Notes: generated by a model not told the origin, from the sequence alone. A DNA stretch of 61,522 nucleotides from an uncultured bacterium (GCA_949290395.1 CASERQ010000006.1:1-61522); one strand, 5' to 3'. Shown: positions 31,559 through 40,969, counted from the stretch's first letter. Program-made: numbers and translations.

Positions 31559-33313
31559 ATGGCCGAGAAATTTGTTCTAGACGAAAATTTTGATTTTCAT
31601 ATCATTCCTAAATTATCTAATAGTGAGTTAAATGAACTATCAAAAGAGATTAAACAACTCATTATTGATAAATGTTCAGAATATGGAGGACATCTCTCTT
31701 CTAATTTAGGAATTACAAATTTAACAATTGCACTTTTTAAAAGTTTTGATTTTGATAAGGACAAAATCATTTTTGATATTGGTCATAATTCTTATCCTTA
31801 TAAAATTTTAACAGGAAGACCATTAACAAAATTAAGACAAGCGAATGGAATTGATGGATTCCAAAAAATTAATGAATCGAAATATGATGTTTATGATGCA
31901 GGTCACTCTTCAACAAGTTTAAGCGCTGCGCTTGGATTTGCCAAAGTAAGAGATTTAAAAAAAGAAAATTATAATGTAATTGCTTTTGTTGGCGATGGCG
32001 GAGTAGCTAATGGGCTTTGTTTTGAGGCTTTAAATAATCTTGTTACTGTAAATACAAAAATTATCATTATTTTAAACGATAATGAAATGTCAATTTCACC
32101 TACTACAGGTGGCTTAAGTGCTATTTTAAAAGGCATAAGAAAAAACCCTGTTGTGAAGATCGTTTTTAAAGATGCAAATTTTGAATATTATGGACCAATT
32201 GATGGCGATAATTTTGACCAACTTACTAAAGGATTTGAAAAAGCTAAGAAAAGTAAAAGAAGTGTAATCTTACATGTTAAAACTGCAAAAGGTGAAGGTT
32301 ATAAATATGCAGAAGATGATAGTGTAGGCGAATATCACTTTGTAAATCCTTTTGACAAAGCAACAGGAAAACTTAAAAATTTATTGCCAGCTAAGAACAT
32401 TTCTTTTTCTGAAGTTTTCGCTAAACTTTTAAAAGAAGACATGGAAAAAGATAAAAATACTATTGCAATTTGTCCGTCAACTACGGTCGGCGCAAAAGTT
32501 ACTGATATTTTTAATGAATTTGAAGGCAGAGCCTTTGATGTAGGAATTAGTGAAGAACATTCTGCGATTTTTGCAAATGCATTTGGAGTTAATGATTACC
32601 ATACATATTTATTAATGTATTCAACATTTTTACAAAGAGCTTATGACGAATTGCTTCACGATGTTGCTAGATCAAATAAACACGTTACTCTTTTAATCGA
32701 TCGTTGTGGACTTATTGGACATGATGGAGAAACTCATCAAGGCATTTACGATGATGGATTTTTCTATTCAATACCTAATTTTGTTTTAGCGATGCCAAAA
32801 AACGAGGAAGATGCTGTTAAGCTTTTTAAATACGCAAAAACTTACAAGCATCCTTTAGCTATTAGATATCCAGCAAATTATTTAGATAATGGCATTAAGC
32901 TAGGCGCAAAAGAAATTAACGATAGAAAATTTGAATTACTTAAAAAAGGAACAAATAAGAATCTAGCTATCGTTAGTGTCGGACCTCACACATTAGATAT
33001 ATATAAGAATTTAAAAAATGAAGATTTAACAATTTATAATGCTCTTTTCTTAAAAGGTTATGATGAAGAATCTCCTAATGAACTCCTATCTTTTAAAGAA
33101 GTTTTTATTTATGATGCTTATGGCTTAGAAAATGGTTTTGCTTCTAATCTTGTTTTAGATTTAATTAAGAGAAACTATAAAGGAAAAATCACAGTTAGAG
33201 CACTTCCAAACGAATTCATTACAAAAGATGATGTCATTGCTCAAGAAAGAAAATTCTCTGTTGATGTAGATTCAGTAACTAAGGAAATTTTAAAGATAAA
33301 TCATGGAAGTTAA
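31559..33313 (+). CDS. dxs: 1-deoxy-D-xylulose-5-phosphate synthase
   Basis: First enzyme of the MEP isoprenoid route: joins pyruvate and glyceraldehyde 3-phosphate using thiamine diphosphate. Seen are GGHLSSNLG (active-site His), GHNSYPYKILTGR, AGHSSTSLSAALGFA, the ThDP motif GDGGVANGLCFEALNN, the catalytic Glu in ISEEHSAIFANAFG, and IDRCGLIGHDGETHQG. 584 residues is somewhat short (usual ~620-640). Its end overlaps ispH by 11 bases, so dxs-ispH-uppS form one isoprenoid operon. Confidence 0.96.
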   Translation: MAEKFVLDENFDFHIIPKLSNSELNELSKEIKQLIIDKCSEYGGHLSSNLGITNLTIALFKSFDFDKDKIIFDIGHNSYPYKILTGRPLTKLRQANGIDGFQKINESKYDVYDAGHSSTSLSAALGFAKVRDLKKENYNVIAFVGDGGVANGLCFEALNNLVTVNTKIIIILNDNEMSISPTTGGLSAILKGIRKNPVVKIVFKDANFEYYGPIDGDNFDQLTKGFEKAKKSKRSVILHVKTAKGEGYKYAEDDSVGEYHFVNPFDKATGKLKNLLPAKNISFSEVFAKLLKEDMEKDKNTIAICPSTTVGAKVTDIFNEFEGRAFDVGISEEHSAIFANAFGVNDYHTYLLMYSTFLQRAYDELLHDVARSNKHVTLLIDRCGLIGHDGETHQGIYDDGFFYSIPNFVLAMPKNEEDAVKLFKYAKTYKHPLAIRYPANYLDNGIKLGAKEINDRKFELLKKGTNKNLAIVSVGPHTLDIYKNLKNEDLTIYNALFLKGYDEESPNELLSFKEVFIYDAYGLENGFASNLVLDLIKRNYKGKITVRALPNEFITKDDVIAQERKFSVDVDSVTKEILKINHGS

Positions 33314-34166
33314 GATTATTGAACCTATAAGTTTTTGCTTTGGAGTAAAAAGAGCAATTGATTTACTAGACAAAATAGTTGAAGAAAATAAAACTAGAAA
33401 TTTAATACTTTTTGGAGAATTGATTCATAATAATTTAGTTATTGAAAACCTAAAAAATAAGGGTATTAAAGTAATGAATTTTACAGAAAACACTGCAGAA
33501 ACCCTATTAAATTCATTAAAAGAGAATGATTTAATCATTTTTAGCGCACATGGTCATAATAAAAAATACGAAGAAATTTTGAATAAGAAAGGTATTAAAT
33601 TTTTTGATACAACTTGTCCAATTGTTGAAACTAATTTAAGGAAAATAGAAAAAAATAATGGAGCCATTATTTTTATTGGAAAAGCTGGTCACCCAGAAAC
33701 CATCGCGAGTCTTTCTCGCTCAAAAAATATCTTTTTGTATGATATAAATAGTGAATTTGACTACAAGAAAATCGATAAAAACATAAAAGAAGTTTATGTT
33801 ATGAATCAAACTACTTTATCTTTTCTTGAACTTGAAAGAATTTTTAAAGATATAAAAGAGCATTTTCCAAATGCTCATTTTAGTGATGAAATTTGTAATG
33901 CGAGTAGAATAAGACAAGAGAAAATGACAACTCTTGATTCAAGTTTTGATTTAGTTTTAATTCTAGGAGATAAAAAGAGTTCGAATACGACAAAACTTTA
34001 TGATTTATCCAATAAAAATAAAAGTCATGATACGTTTTTTGTTAGTGAGATACTAGATTTAGAGAAAATAGATTTTTCAAAATACAAAAAAGTTGCAATT
34101 TTTAGCGGAACAAGTTGTCCAATGGAATTTATAGAAGAAGTGAAAAAGAAAGTGGAGGAAATTTAA
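33303..34166 (+). CDS. ispH: 4-hydroxy-3-methylbut-2-enyl diphosphate reductase
   Basis: Last MEP enzyme: an iron-sulfur reductase giving IPP and DMAPP. The three cluster Cys are present in their motifs, FCFGVKRAID (Cys12), DTTCPIVETN (Cys105) and DEICNASRIRQ; GHPETI holds the substrate-binding His and catalytic Glu; SSNTTKLYDL and SGTSCPMEFIEEV complete the family pattern. 287 residues is normal. It overlaps dxs, and uppS starts at the base after its stop. Confidence 0.96.
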   Translation: MEVKIIEPISFCFGVKRAIDLLDKIVEENKTRNLILFGELIHNNLVIENLKNKGIKVMNFTENTAETLLNSLKENDLIIFSAHGHNKKYEEILNKKGIKFFDTTCPIVETNLRKIEKNNGAIIFIGKAGHPETIASLSRSKNIFLYDINSEFDYKKIDKNIKEVYVMNQTTLSFLELERIFKDIKEHFPNAHFSDEICNASRIRQEKMTTLDSSFDLVLILGDKKSSNTTKLYDLSNKNKSHDTFFVSEILDLEKIDFSKYKKVAIFSGTSCPMEFIEEVKKKVEEI

Positions 34167-34889
34167 ATGGAAAAATTTGAATTGAAAAAGCCAATTAATC
34201 ATATCGCTTTTATTATGGATGGTAACGGAAGATGGGCTAAAAGACGCATGATGCCTAGAACTTATGGACATAAAGTCGCTTGTAAAAGAATCATTGAAAT
34301 TGTCCGTTTCTTAAAAGAGATAAATGTTAAAGCGATTTCTTTATATGCTTTTTCTACTGAAAACTGGAATAGACCAAAAGATGAAATTGATAAACTTTTT
34401 GAATATCTAGAAGAATTTTTTGATGAATATATCCAAGAATTTATTAACTATAAATGTAAGATTATTGTTTCTGGAGATATCTCAAAATTGCCTGAGAAAA
34501 CTCAAAAAATAGTGCAAAAAGCTATTGAAATCACAAAAGATTTCCATGATTATATCTTTAATATCTGTTTAAACTATGGTGGAAGACAAGAAATTGTAAG
34601 AGCTTGTAAACTAGCTTATGAAGACATTAAAGAAGGCAAAATTACGGAAAAAGATTTAAATATAGATACTTTCAAAAATTATTTATACACACATGATCTC
34701 CCTGAAATTGATTTAATGATTAGAACAAGTGGAGAGCAAAGAATCTCAAACTTTTTAATGTATCAACTTGCCTATACTGAGTTTATTTTTACCAAAACTT
34801 GTTGGCCTGATTTTACGCCAGAAAAACTCAAAGAATGCCTTAAAGAATACGAAACTCGTGACCGTAGATTTGGGGCAATTAAAGAATAA
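34167..34889 (+). CDS. uppS: undecaprenyl diphosphate synthase
   Basis: Adds eight isoprene units to farnesyl diphosphate to build the C55 carrier for cell-wall precursors. The catalytic Asp is in IMDGNGRWAKRR (~Asp18); SLYAFSTENWNRP and IRTSGEQRISNFLMYQLAYTE are family signatures. 240 residues is normal. GGAGG overlaps the end of ispH. Its product is recycled by UppP (45955-46854). The cdsA/dxr/rseP genes that often follow uppS in Bacillota are not here. Confidence 0.97.
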   Translation: MEKFELKKPINHIAFIMDGNGRWAKRRMMPRTYGHKVACKRIIEIVRFLKEINVKAISLYAFSTENWNRPKDEIDKLFEYLEEFFDEYIQEFINYKCKIIVSGDISKLPEKTQKIVQKAIEITKDFHDYIFNICLNYGGRQEIVRACKLAYEDIKEGKITEKDLNIDTFKNYLYTHDLPEIDLMIRTSGEQRISNFLMYQLAYTEFIFTKTCWPDFTPEKLKECLKEYETRDRRFGAIKE

Positions 34890-34926
34890 ATTGACGATTT
34901 TTCTTATTATCTTTATATAAAGCATC

Positions 34927-34955
34927 TTGACAATCATTTTTAAAATCGCTTTAAT
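34927..34955 (+). promoter_or_regulatory. promoter of the rimP-nusA-infB operon
   Basis: -35 TTGACA (34927-34932, consensus), 17-base spacer, -10 TTTAAT (34950-34955, 5/6). The start of transcription near 34962 leaves a ~66-base leader containing a terminator-like hairpin. Confidence 0.75.
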
Positions 34956-34985
34956 TTTAGCAGATAAGTTAATTATCAGTCGTTA

Positions 34986-35013
34986 GAGTACCTGAGGGTA
35001 TTCTTATTTTTTT
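34986..35013 (+). terminator. weak intrinsic terminator in the nusA operon leader (attenuator candidate)
   Basis: GAGTACC (34986-34992) and GGTATTC (34997-35003) form a 7-bp stem with one G-U pair and loop TGAG, followed by TTATTTTTTT (U tract interrupted by A). It lies between the promoter at 34927-34955 and the rimP start, so it acts inside the operon's own leader. Confidence 0.7.
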
Positions 35014-35027
35014 AAAAGGGGTATTTA

Positions 35028-35483
35028 ATGGAAGAAATTAAATCAGTCGAAACTGGCTTGAAGGAAGCTCTTAAATCTATTAACTGCGAATTATATTTCT
35101 TTAAGTATATTGCAAAGACTAAAGTCCTTGAAATTATCGTTGATCGAGATGAAGACTTTAACTTCGATGCAATTGAAGAAGTATCTAAGTTTATTAGTGA
35201 TTATCTCGATCTCCATGATTTCACAGAAGATTCTTACACGCTTGATGTTTCATCTTTAGGAGCTGAAAAGCCAATAAAATTAGAAAAACTAGATAAATAT
35301 GTTGGTAAATACGTAAATTTACATCTATCTCATCCTTATAAAGGTGAAAATATTTTAGAAGGCGATTTAGAATATTGCGACGATGATAAGTTAATTTTAT
35401 CTTATAGAAACAAAACTAAATTAATTAAATGTGAAATTAAAAGGGACACAGTTGATAAAGCCCGTTTAGCAATTAAATTTTAA
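35028..35483 (+). CDS. rimP: ribosome maturation factor RimP
   Basis: 151 residues. Needed for 30S subunit maturation. The N-terminal domain carries KVLEIIVDRDEDFNFDAIEE and the typical YTLDVSSLGAEKPIK (consensus Y.LEVSSPGxxRPL); the C-terminal SH3-like domain follows (GKYVNLHL, then EGDLEYCDDDKLIL). First gene of the conserved rimP-nusA operon, 17 bases before nusA. AAAAGGGG precedes the ATG. Confidence 0.93.
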   Translation: MEEIKSVETGLKEALKSINCELYFFKYIAKTKVLEIIVDRDEDFNFDAIEEVSKFISDYLDLHDFTEDSYTLDVSSLGAEKPIKLEKLDKYVGKYVNLHLSHPYKGENILEGDLEYCDDDKLILSYRNKTKLIKCEIKRDTVDKARLAIKF

Positions 35484-35500
35484 TAGTAGAGGAAGTAAGT

Positions 35501-37240
35501 ATGAACAAAAAGAGATTTCTTGAAACAATTGGTGAAATGTATACATCAAAAGGTGTAGACAGTGAAGTTTTAGCAGATGCTTTAAAAGAAAGTTTTAGAT
35601 TAGCTTTTGCTAAAAAGATTGAAGATGAATATAAAATTGATAAAAAACCTAGCAAAGCTTCATCTCAAAATAAAGATAAACCAGCTGTAAAATTACCAGA
35701 TGCTTTAATTAGAGTTGAAATTGATTTCAATAAAGCAAAAATCGAATGTTATAGACAATGGTTAGTTGTAAATGATGATGATGTTCAAGATGATTACATT
35801 GAAATTGGCTTAAGTGATGCTAAAGAAAAAGATTCCAAGCTTGCTCCAGGCGATTATTACGAAGAAGAATTATCATTAGATTCTTTAAAAGAAAAAGATA
35901 TTTCTCGTTTTAAATCATGTTTTGTTCAAAAAATTAATAAAGCTGAAAAAGATGCTTTACTTGCTACATTTGCTAATAAAATTGGAACTATTGTTACAGG
36001 TACTGTTGAAAAATGTGATTCCCACTCTGTTATTGTTGAACTTGGTAAAACAACTGCAACCTTATTCCAAAAAGATTTAATTGGTGATGAAAAGTTCAAT
36101 CAAGGTGAAAGTATTAGAGTTTATGTTGAAGGAATTGGCAAAGACGATAAGAAAGGTTCCCTTGTTAAAATTTCAAGAAGCTGCAACGGCTACTTAAGAT
36201 GCTTATTTGAAAATGAAATTCACGAAATTTATGATGGCACAGTTATCATAAAATACGTTGAAAGAATTCCAGGAAGAAGAGCAAAAGTTTGTGTCTATTC
36301 AAATGATCCAAATGTTGATCCAAGCGGCGCATGTATTGGTGAAAAAGGTAATAGAATTCAAAATATCGTTACTCAACTTGGAAATGCAAAAGATAGCAAG
36401 GAAAAAATTGATGTTGTTACATGGAATCCAAATTTAGGACTCTTTGTCGCTGAACTTTTAAAACCTGGTAAAGTTCTTGGAATGAATATTGATGAAGAAA
36501 AGAAAGAAATCACTGTTGTAACAGATGATGATACTCTCAATATTGCAATCGGCTTTAAAGGAACAAACGTTGTTTTAGCAAGAAAGATCACCGGTTATCA
36601 AATTAAAGTAATTGATGAAACAACTGCAAGCAACGAAGGTATCGAATATAAATTAATCGAAGACTACGCAATCGAAGCTAAAGAGGAAGAAAGAAAGAGA
36701 TTCAGAGAAAAACAACAAGAAGCTATTAAATCTAGAACTGGTGTCAGTGTTAATGATGAAGAAGAAGTTCTTGATAAAGATGCTGATCTTGAAGAAGATA
36801 TTCCAGTTGTTGAAGAGGTGGTTGAAGAAGAAAAAGTCGAAGAAACTCCTGTTGCTCAAGAGCCTGTTCAAGAAGAAAAAGTTGAGATTAGCGATGAAAT
36901 CGCTAAAGAAGAACCTGTTGTTGAAGTTAAAAAGGTTAAAGAAGAAGAACCTATTGAATTTAAAGAAGTTAAGACAACTACAACTCTTGAATCCTTAGAA
37001 AAATCCTTGGAAGAAGAAAAGAAAGATAAAGCTTCCAACAAAAAATCCTTCAAGAAAAAGAAGAAAGATTATAAGAAGGAAGAAGATGATGAGGACGAAA
37101 AGGAAGAAAAGAGAATCGTTCAAAAAATGGATATCTATACCGACGAAGAACTCGAAGCTTTCGAAAACGAAGAAGATGAGTACGAGGATGAAGAAGATTA
37201 TTCCGAGTACGATGATGATGATTACTACGAGGATAGATAA
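35501..37240 (+). CDS. nusA: transcription termination/antitermination protein NusA, with long acidic tail
   Basis: Domains in order: RNA-polymerase-binding N-terminal domain (~1-145, with a Lys-rich insertion at ~46-65), S1 (~160-235; GTIVTGTVEKCDSHSVIVEL), KH1 (~240-310; DPSGACIGEKGNRIQNIV) and KH2 (~315-385; NIAIGFKGTNVVLARKITG). The remaining ~190 residues are a Glu/Val/Lys/Asp-rich disordered tail ending in a run of Asp, Glu and Tyr, absent from B. subtilis NusA (371 residues). NusA binds RNA polymerase and promotes pausing and hairpin termination; it probably acts on its own leader terminator. The stop overlaps the ylxR start by one base. Confidence 0.95.
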   Translation: MNKKRFLETIGEMYTSKGVDSEVLADALKESFRLAFAKKIEDEYKIDKKPSKASSQNKDKPAVKLPDALIRVEIDFNKAKIECYRQWLVVNDDDVQDDYIEIGLSDAKEKDSKLAPGDYYEEELSLDSLKEKDISRFKSCFVQKINKAEKDALLATFANKIGTIVTGTVEKCDSHSVIVELGKTTATLFQKDLIGDEKFNQGESIRVYVEGIGKDDKKGSLVKISRSCNGYLRCLFENEIHEIYDGTVIIKYVERIPGRRAKVCVYSNDPNVDPSGACIGEKGNRIQNIVTQLGNAKDSKEKIDVVTWNPNLGLFVAELLKPGKVLGMNIDEEKKEITVVTDDDTLNIAIGFKGTNVVLARKITGYQIKVIDETTASNEGIEYKLIEDYAIEAKEEERKRFREKQQEAIKSRTGVSVNDEEEVLDKDADLEEDIPVVEEVVEEEKVEETPVAQEPVQEEKVEISDEIAKEEPVVEVKKVKEEEPIEFKEVKTTTTLESLEKSLEEEKKDKASNKKSFKKKKKDYKKEEDDEDEKEEKRIVQKMDIYTDEELEAFENEEDEYEDEEDYSEYDDDDYYEDR

Positions 37241-37500
37241 TGAAGAAAAAACCTACTAGAAAATGTTTAGCAACTAATGAGGTCTTTAATAAGGAAGATC
37301 TCTTTAGAGTTGTTAGATCGCCTAATGGGGAAATTTCGTTAGACATGACTGGTAAGGCTAATGGACGTGGAGCTTATATTTCTAAATCTATTGAAGCAAT
37401 TGAAAAAGCTAGAAAATCTAAATGTTTAGACAAAGCTTTAGAAACAGAGGTTCCTAACGAAATATATAATCGTATGATTTTATTCTTAAATATGAAGTAA
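37240..37500 (+). CDS. ylxR: YlxR family RNA-binding protein
   Basis: 86 residues. RKCLATNEVFNKEDLFRVVR and GRGAYISKSIEAIEKARKSK match the YlxR (DUF448) fold found between nusA and infB in Bacillota; the usual second Cys of RxCxxC is Thr here. Reported as an RNA-binding or RNase P-associated protein in related bacteria. The L7Ae-like ylxQ that often follows is missing. GGAGGG for infB starts directly after the stop. Confidence 0.9.
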   Translation: MKKKPTRKCLATNEVFNKEDLFRVVRSPNGEISLDMTGKANGRGAYISKSIEAIEKARKSKCLDKALETEVPNEIYNRMILFLNMK

Positions 37501-37513
37501 GGAGGGTTTAGAT

Positions 37514-39358
37514 TTGAAGAAACAAATTAATAAGAAAAACACACAAAGAGAGACTAACATCCCTGTAAAGAAAAATTCACAACAAAATTTAAATAAGATT
37601 AATAATGGTGTATTTGTTTTCACTAGATCACTTACTGTTGGTGAACTTGCTAAAGAATTAAATGTTAATGCTAGTGATATCATTAAAAAATTATTCTTAC
37701 AAAAAAAGCTTGTCACTATTAATCAATATTTAGATGATGAAACAATCGGAGAGCTTTGTTTAGAGTTTGGTTACGATTTCAAAAAAGAAGAAATTATTAA
37801 CGAAGAAGACTTTGAAAAAGCTCAAATTGAAGATAAAGAAGAAGATCTTGTTGAAAGACCTCCTGTTGTTACAGTCATGGGACACGTTGACCATGGTAAA
37901 ACAACCTTAATTGACGCAATTAGAAATTCTAACCTCGCTGCAAGCGAAGTTGGTGGAATTTCTCAAGAAATTGGTGCTTATCAAAAAGTTGTCAATGGAA
38001 GAAAAATTACTTTCATTGATACTCCAGGGCATGAAGCTTTCTCCGCAATGAGAAGTAGAGGAGCAAGTGTTACTGATATTGTTGTTCTTGTTGTTGCTTC
38101 TGATGATGGCGTTATGCCTCAAACAATTGAAGCTATCGACCACGCAAAAGCAGCTAAAGTCCCAATTATTGTTGCGATTAATAAAATTGATGCTCCTGGT
38201 TCAAACCCAGAAAAAGTTCTTAACGAACTTATGCAACACGATGTTATCGCTGAAAAGTTTGGTGGTGATGTCTTAACCTGCGAAATCAGTGCTAAAAAGA
38301 AAATTGGTATTAATGATTTACTTGAAGACATTCTTCTCCAAGCTGAAATGCTACAATTAAGAGCAAATCCAAAACGTTACGCAATTGGTACTGTTCTTGA
38401 AGCTGAACTTGATAAAGGTGAAGGTCCAAAAGCCACACTTTTAGTCCAAAATGGTACTTTATATAACAATGACTATGTTGTTGTTGGTACAGCTTATGGA
38501 AAAGTTAGAAGAATGACTAACGAATTCAAACAAGTTATTAAAGAAGTTGGTCCTGGCACACCATGTAGTGTAATTGGTTTAAGTGAAGTTCCTTTAGCTG
38601 GCGATAGATTTATGGCTTTCCCAACTGAAAAACAAGCTAAAGATATCGCTGAAAAAAGAAAACTCAAGAAAGTTCAAGAAGAAAGAGCTGCTTCAAATGG
38701 CGTCTCTTCTCTCGATGACTTATATTCAAAAATTAGTGAAGGTCAACTTGCTCAAATTAATATAGTTTTAAAAACAGATTCTACAGGGAGTGCTGAAGCT
38801 GTTAAAGGTTCACTTGAAAAACTTAATAACGAACAAGTTAAAGTTAACGTTATTAGAGCGGCAGCTGGTGCAATAACTGAAAGTGATATTTTACTTGCTA
38901 GTGCATCTGATGCAATTATATATGGTTTCAATGTTAGACCAAGCGCAATGATTAGAAAGAAAGCCGAAGAGGAAGGCGTTGAAATCAGACTTCATAGAAT
39001 TATCTACGCATTAACTGAAGAAATGGAAGATGCAATTAAAGGTAAAATGAAGAAAGAAGAAGTCGAAAGCGTCATTGGCCAAGCTGAAGTTAGAAATGTC
39101 TTTAAAATTTCTAAAGTTGGTGAAATTGCTGGATGTATGGTTACAGACGGTTCCATTAAGATGAATGCAAAATGCCGTGTATTACGTGATGGCGCAATCG
39201 TTTACGAAGGAACAATTGAATCCTTAAAACGTTTTAAAGACGATGCTAAAGAAGTAAAACAAGGTTATGAATGTGGCTTAAGAGTTTCAAATTATAACGA
39301 TATTCATGAAGGTGATATCGTCGAATGTTACGAAATGAAGGAAAAAGACAATGCCTAA
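37514..39358 (+). CDS. infB: translation initiation factor IF-2
   Basis: Starts with TTG (37514), placed 7 bases after GGAGGG (37501-37506). 614 residues with a short N-terminal domain (IF2_N at ~40-90, [18 protein letters not shown]), then the GTPase domain: [17 protein letters not shown] (catalytic His present), NKID, followed by the beta-barrel and the fMet-tRNA-binding C-terminal domains ([19 protein letters not shown]). Brings initiator tRNA to the 30S subunit. The last 8 bases overlap rbfA. Confidence 0.97.
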   Translation: MKKQINKKNTQRETNIPVKKNSQQNLNKINNGVFVFTRSLTVGELAKELNVNASDIIKKLFLQKKLVTINQYLDDETIGELCLEFGYDFKKEEIINEEDFEKAQIEDKEEDLVERPPVVTVMGHVDHGKTTLIDAIRNSNLAASEVGGISQEIGAYQKVVNGRKITFIDTPGHEAFSAMRSRGASVTDIVVLVVASDDGVMPQTIEAIDHAKAAKVPIIVAINKIDAPGSNPEKVLNELMQHDVIAEKFGGDVLTCEISAKKKIGINDLLEDILLQAEMLQLRANPKRYAIGTVLEAELDKGEGPKATLLVQNGTLYNNDYVVVGTAYGKVRRMTNEFKQVIKEVGPGTPCSVIGLSEVPLAGDRFMAFPTEKQAKDIAEKRKLKKVQEERAASNGVSSLDDLYSKISEGQLAQINIVLKTDSTGSAEAVKGSLEKLNNEQVKVNVIRAAAGAITESDILLASASDAIIYGFNVRPSAMIRKKAEEEGVEIRLHRIIYALTEEMEDAIKGKMKKEEVESVIGQAEVRNVFKISKVGEIAGCMVTDGSIKMNAKCRVLRDGAIVYEGTIESLKRFKDDAKEVKQGYECGLRVSNYNDIHEGDIVECYEMKEKDNA

Positions 39359-39728
39359 AAGTAATAAAGACGTTGAAAAAATTAAAAGTTTGATTGCTAG
39401 AAACGTTAAAGATATTGTTTCTCAAGAAATCAGCAATGAAAATCTTGGTTTTATGACAATCACTAACGTTGAAGTTAGTAGTGATCATTCTTATTGTAAA
39501 ATCTTTGTTTCGTTTTTAAACAATGCTAAACATAGTTTAGAAACTTTGAATAGAGCGAAGGGCTATGTAAGAAGTCAACTTGCAAAAAGAGTTCACTTCA
39601 GAAGAGTTCCTGAAATAAGCTTTGTCTTAGATGATACTTTTGAAAAGCAAGCTCGCTTTGAAAAATTATTAAACAAAGATAAAGAAGAAATTGAATCAAT
39701 TAAAGAATTAGAAGAGAGTCTTAAATAA
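39351..39728 (+). CDS. rbfA: ribosome-binding factor A
   Basis: 125 residues, KH-like fold. EISNENLGFMTITNVEVSSD and KRVHFRRVPEISFVLDDTFE are family motifs. Cold-adaptation and 16S 5'-end maturation factor. Last gene of the rimP operon; its final codons lie inside a terminator stem shared with the convergent ttcA-like gene. Confidence 0.95.
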   Translation: MPKSNKDVEKIKSLIARNVKDIVSQEISNENLGFMTITNVEVSSDHSYCKIFVSFLNNAKHSLETLNRAKGYVRSQLAKRVHFRRVPEISFVLDDTFEKQARFEKLLNKDKEEIESIKELEESLK

Positions 39729-39742
39729 GATTCTCTTTTTTT
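39714..39742 (+). terminator. terminator overlapping the 3' ends of rbfA and ttcA
   Basis: GAGAGTCTTA (39714-39723) pairs with TAAGATTCTC (39726-39735, one G-U), followed by seven T (39736-39742). It contains the stop codons of both convergent genes, which overlap at 39721-39728. Confidence 0.8.
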
Positions 39743-40872
39743 AATAATGCATCCAAATTTCGAGGGTTCATGCTTAATACGTATGAACCATTTTTATTTT
39801 CAAAATGCATTCTTCTAGCTTCTTTAAAATATTTTCTTTTTTTAAGCGAAAAAGTAATTGGATTTACTTTTTTAGAAATATTCCAATAAAGTTTAAAAAC
39901 AAAAGGAATGAAGTAATTTTCTTCTTTAACCCATATATTTTCGATCACGAAATCTTTTTCTTTGTTGGTTAAAAGTAAGATTCCAACTAGTTCATCGTTT
40001 AAAAATAAATGAAAATGAATTGATTTTTTGCTTGTATTGATTGGCGTCTTTAAATGAGCGAATTCTTCAAAAACCTCGCAAAAGTCGTTTATTTTTTTGT
40101 AATAAAGCCCAGCACTGTTTACTTTATTTTCTTTATGTAAAAACAAAACATTAAATTGTTCTTCATTTTCAAGCATTGTTAAAAAGTTGTCGTAACTTGA
40201 TGGAAATTCTTTGTTTAAAGAAAGAATTATTTTTTTAATATCTTCTCTTTTGGTCTTTTTATCATTAGGACAATTGCTAGGGAAAATTGGTATATCTTTT
40301 TCTTTTATTAATCTAACAATTTCTTTTTCATCGATGTATATAAATGGACGAATGAAAGTGATTTCTTCGTTTTCTAAAAACATCTTTGGTTCAAAAGTTG
40401 CGATTCGCCCGCCATATAGTTCGTTTAAAAACAAGGTTTCAATTGCGTCTGATTTATGATGAGCAAAACTAACTTTATTGCAGTTTAATTCTTTAGCCTT
40501 TTTGTTAATTATAGCTTTTTTCATTCTTGAACAAATTGAACAAGGAAGAAGAGTTTTGTTTTGAAGTTTTCTTTGCTCTTCTAAAATTTCATAAACTGTT
40601 TTTCCATCGGCAATGATAAGTTCTAAACCTAAAGAAGAACAATATTCTTCCATTTCTTTTGAACTATAATTAGGAAAACCTAAATCTATATTTATAGGAA
40701 TTATTTCAAAATTTATTTTGCTAAATCTTTTATATAAAGAAAGAGCATATAAAAGAGCCATGGAATCTTTTCCACCACTTACACCAAGTGCGATTCTATC
40801 TCCATCAGAAATTAAGTTAAAATCTTCATCAGCTCTTTTGATACTAGCTAAAACAATTCTTATCGCATCCAT
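39721..40872 (-). CDS. ttcA: TtcA-like tRNA thiolation enzyme with C-terminal extension
   Basis: PP-loop ATP pyrophosphatase: LGVSGGKDSMALLYAL holds the SGGKDS motif (~33-38). PCSICSRMKK gives the CxxC pair and FPSNCPND the third Cys of the iron-sulfur TtcA/TtuA family, and SFAHHKSDAIETLFLNELYG is the family core; this separates it from TilS, which lacks the Cys. Probable 2-thiolation of tRNA (s2C32 in TtcA). The last ~120 residues (~265-383; FHLFLNDELVGILLL) are not part of TtcA and resemble a small GNAT-like alpha/beta domain, a weak match. TAAT-rich DNA directly before the ATG suggests a leaderless start. Confidence 0.85.
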   Translation of the reverse strand: MDAIRIVLASIKRADEDFNLISDGDRIALGVSGGKDSMALLYALSLYKRFSKINFEIIPINIDLGFPNYSSKEMEEYCSSLGLELIIADGKTVYEILEEQRKLQNKTLLPCSICSRMKKAIINKKAKELNCNKVSFAHHKSDAIETLFLNELYGGRIATFEPKMFLENEEITFIRPFIYIDEKEIVRLIKEKDIPIFPSNCPNDKKTKREDIKKIILSLNKEFPSSYDNFLTMLENEEQFNVLFLHKENKVNSAGLYYKKINDFCEVFEEFAHLKTPINTSKKSIHFHLFLNDELVGILLLTNKEKDFVIENIWVKEENYFIPFVFKLYWNISKKVNPITFSLKKRKYFKEARRMHFENKNGSYVLSMNPRNLDALLKKENLI

Positions 40873-40969
40873 GCTATTAATTATTCTTTATTTTGTTTCG
40901 TTTGAAAACAAAAATAATACGAATAAAAAGGAATTTTTCATAATATTTAAGTTTTTCACGATGTCGCTT

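Noticed and set aside
39721-40872. TilS (tRNA-Ile lysidine synthetase)
   Set aside because: The PP-loop fits both, but the CxxC pair and third Cys with SFAHHKSDAIETLF belong to the TtcA/TtuA group.
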